A stretch of DNA of 14,490 nt from CAUZEO01 sp963578625 (GTDB taxonomy: Bacteria; Verrucomicrobiota; Kiritimatiellia; SLOV01). The position numbers were made by a program, and so were the translations under genes. The notes beneath the pieces were generated by a model. It worked only from the letters and a program-made list of their open reading frames with translations. It searched no databases and was not told the DNA's origin. The stretch spans positions 1 to 14,490 of the forward strand of contig CAUZEO010000103.1 in NCBI GenBank assembly GCA_963578625.1, written 5' to 3'. Within the stretch, counting starts at the first letter, position 1. Every line of letters starts with the position of its first letter. This document shows, one piece after another, positions 12,912-14,490 of this stretch.

Positions 12912-13451
12912 TCAAAACGACGATCCGGGCCCATCCAGAAACTCCAACTCTTCCGCCGTGGATTCTCTGCCGAGGATCTCGTTCCGATGCGGATAACGGC
13001 CGAAGCGGTCGATGATGGCCTTGTGCTTCTGTTCGTACTCAAGGTTCTGCTCCATCCCCGGGGTACTGAACAACACGACCGCGACCTCATGCAGCACGGC
13101 CGACTCGCTGTGCATGAAGGGCATGTAGAGAAACAATTTCCAGGGATTGGAGAACGAATCGCCCATCCCCGCGAGAATTGCTTCCTGGGCCAGGGCCAGG
13201 GCCAGCGGGTCAAAGGCGAAAGCCGCCGGCTGATTGCGGTACATGTTTCTTGAAAACTGATCCAGCACTATGATTTCGGCCAGCCTGCCCAAGGGATCCA
13301 CTCTCCACTTGAACAGTTCGCAACGCACCGCTGCGGCGTGAACATTTGCGAATCTCTCCTTGATCATCTGGTCGAATTCATCATCTTTCTTGAACCATTG
13401 AGCGGGGGGAATTTCTTCGAACCAGAAGTGCAGGATTTCGTCGTAGCTCAT
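12912..13451 (-). CDS. DUF924-family protein
   Basis: 179 residues from the ATG at 13451 (MSYDEILHFWFEE). The features of the DUF924 family are present in order: DEILHFWFEE near the N-terminus, GRLAEIIVLDQFSRNMYR, YMPFMHSESAVLHEVA, FGRYPHRNEILGRESTAEE and the C-terminal DGPGSSF. The protein is soluble and mainly helical, and its biochemical role is unknown. The frame is open for another 63 codons upstream, but that part runs through repeat DNA and does not resemble the family, so it is left out. The start has only a weak GGAA upstream. It probably belongs to a transcription unit separate from mrp, though no terminator is seen between them. Confidence 0.88.
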   Translation of the reverse strand: MSYDEILHFWFEEIPPAQWFKKDDEFDQMIKERFANVHAAAVRCELFKWRVDPLGRLAEIIVLDQFSRNMYRNQPAAFAFDPLALALAQEAILAGMGDSFSNPWKLFLYMPFMHSESAVLHEVAVVLFSTPGMEQNLEYEQKHKAIIDRFGRYPHRNEILGRESTAEELEFLDGPGSSF

Positions 13452-13536
13452 CAATTTTTCCGGATAGGGCTGGTTTCGGAGATTCCAGGTGAAATCCTCC
13501 GCTGCCGTCCGTCCTCGCACCGCGAATTTAACTGAA

Positions 13537-13564
13537 ATTTTGCCGGCTGTCATTAATCTGTAAA
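13537..13564 (-). promoter_or_regulatory. Possible promoter for the DUF924 gene
   Basis: On the minus strand TTTACA (13564-13559) and CAAAAT (13542-13537) are separated by 16 nt. They match the sigma-70 consensus at 5/6 and 4/6 positions. This would leave a leader of about 80 nt before the ATG at 13451. Confidence 0.3.
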
Positions 13565-13567
13565 GCG

Positions 13568-13882
13568 CCCACGGATCCGGGGTTCCGCAGGTTGTGCCAG
13601 CGGATACCGGAGTTATGGGTGTTGATCCCACGGATGGCAAAGCCGACCGGTGGATCCGGGGTTATGAATGCCGATTTTCCGAAGATTGAAATGTGCATGG
13701 TCTAATACGATTACACTTCGGCGCTGACCAAGGGTCACTGTTTAAAAATGTTCCTAAATGACGCCCTCATCCAATTCCTCTCACCTCATAACTCGTCTCT
13801 GAAGTATGCTGTGGAACCTTGGATCCGCGGGCCAGCTTTGCCATCCGTGGGCACCCCCACAGCGGCGCCCCGGATCCGTGGG
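13568..13882. repeat. Nested inverted repeats in the gap between the DUF924 and transporter genes
   Basis: The stretch 13452-13884 has no convincing gene. The outer pair is CCCACGGATCCGGGG (13568-13582) and its exact reverse complement at 13868-13882. The inner pair is CCCACGGATGGCAAAGC (13627-13643) and its exact reverse complement at 13835-13851. The left half also carries three degenerate direct copies of a GGATCCGGGGTT unit, at about 13574, 13602 and 13652. The pairs could fold into one long hairpin, or they may mark an old non-coding mobile element. No direct repeat was found outside. Confidence 0.7.
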
Positions 13883-13884
13883 GG

Positions 13885-14490
13885 CTAGAAGGGCCAGTAT
13901 AGCGGAATCATGTAGACCGCTAGCACCATGATCAGCAGGGACAGAGGGACGCCGAGGCGGAGGTAGTCGCTGAAGCGGTATCCGCCGGGTCCCAGGACCA
14001 TGAGATTGGTCGGGTATCCGATCGGGGTCGCGAGGGCGGTGCTGGAGGCGAGCATGACTGCGATCAGGTAGGGCATGAAGCTCACGTCCAGGTCTTTGGC
14101 TGCTGACATCGCAATGGGCAGCATGAGCACAGCGCCCGCTTTTGCGGTCACGATATTGGACAAGAGCATGGCCAGGACGAAAATGGCGGCCAGCATGAGC
14201 TTGGGATCCGTGCCGAAGAGGGTACGCAGTGCGTGACCGAGGACTTCCGCCAGCCCGCTGGTCTCCATGGCCTTTCCCATGCCGATCGCTCCGGCGATGA
14301 CCAGCAGCACTTCCCAGTCGATGGAGCGCCGGGCCACCGAGGCCCGGCAGCACCGGGTCACCACCGTAAGGGCTGCGGCCGCAACTGCCGCCTGCACCAT
14401 CGTCACATACTCAAAGCCCACGCTGACTGTCGCCACCAGCGCAATGAGAATCCCCATGGCGATCGGAGCCCGTTCATAGTGAACCGCAGC
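13885..14490 (-). CDS. SLC13/DASS-family anion transporter, C-terminal part (5' end beyond the window)
   Basis: 201 residues, open through the right edge. Several membrane helices are visible. IDWEVLLVIAGAIGMGKAME and MLLSNIVTAKAGAVLMLPIA are two of the conserved blocks. SSTALATPIGYPTNLMVLGP is the second SNT-type motif of the divalent anion:sodium symporter family (sulfate, phosphate or dicarboxylates). The ending LRLGVPLSLLIMVLAVYMIP fits the C-terminus of the family. Substrate cannot be told from this part. Members of this type often carry TrkA-C domains in the middle, which would lie outside the window. The stop TAG at 13887-13885 abuts the repeat region. Confidence 0.88.
   Translation of the reverse strand, partial: AAVHYERAPIAMGILIALVATVSVGFEYVTMVQAAVAAAALTVVTRCCRASVARRSIDWEVLLVIAGAIGMGKAMETSGLAEVLGHALRTLFGTDPKLMLAAIFVLAMLLSNIVTAKAGAVLMLPIAMSAAKDLDVSFMPYLIAVMLASSTALATPIGYPTNLMVLGPGGYRFSDYLRLGVPLSLLIMVLAVYMIPLYWPF

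Noticed and set aside
13452..13640. Longer start for the DUF924 gene (63 extra residues)
   Set aside because: The extra part runs into the nested repeats, does not look like the family, and has no better ribosome binding site.
1..14490. CRISPR arrays, tRNA or rRNA genes
   Set aside because: No regularly spaced repeats and no tRNA- or rRNA-like sequence were seen on either strand.

Overview
The window is bacterial DNA, most likely from a Gram-negative anaerobe or facultative anaerobe with moderately high GC. Every metabolic gene lies on the minus strand, so transcription of the main cluster runs from high to low coordinates. The ATP synthase b and c subunits look like those of the PVC/FCB groups or Desulfobacterota, but this is an impression and I do not name a taxon.

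Layout from right to left, in the direction of transcription. (1) 14490-13885 is the 3' end of an SLC13/DASS-type anion transporter. (2) 13884-13452 is a gene-free stretch with nested inverted repeats. (3) 13451-12912 encodes a DUF924-family protein. (4) 12776-5309 is a Mrp-type multisubunit cation/proton antiporter cluster in the order E, F, G, A-C-terminal domain, B, C, D, a second MrpD/NuoL-like subunit that resembles the N-terminal half of MrpA, a 93-aa two-helix membrane protein of unknown function, and a third MrpD/NuoN-like subunit with a C-terminal extension. (5) atpZ starts inside the stop codon of that last gene, so the antiporter cluster runs directly into an ATP synthase cluster. 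(6) After an interruption the cluster continues with atpI, atpB (a), atpE (c) and the 5' part of atpF (b), which runs off the left edge.

The interruption at 2410-4696 is a complete insertion sequence of 2287 bp. It has perfect 26-bp terminal inverted repeats and an 8-bp target-site duplication (GTTTCAGG), and it lies between atpZ and atpI. On the plus strand it carries two overlapping reading frames: a helix-turn-helix-like OrfA and a zinc-ribbon/DDE-like transposase OrfB. They are joined at a run of eight A residues where a -1 shift would fuse them into one protein of about 672 aa. I cannot place the element in a named IS family. The DNA on both sides of it carries copies of a degenerate intergenic repeat rich in GTTTCAGG-like units.

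How the genes work together: the Mrp complex exchanges Na+ (or K+) for H+, and F-type ATP synthase interconverts the proton gradient and ATP. Neighbouring cluster genes overlap or nearly touch (TTGA, ATGA, GTGA and TAATG junctions), which suggests one translationally coupled transcript, at least before the IS inserted. The c subunit lacks the residues that mark Na+-binding c-rings, so the ATP synthase is predicted to be H+-driven and the Mrp complex would link the Na+ and H+ gradients. The points most worth following up are the Mrp-ATP synthase super-cluster with a split MrpA and three antiporter-like subunits, the small unknown protein inside it, and the likely frameshifting IS that splits it.
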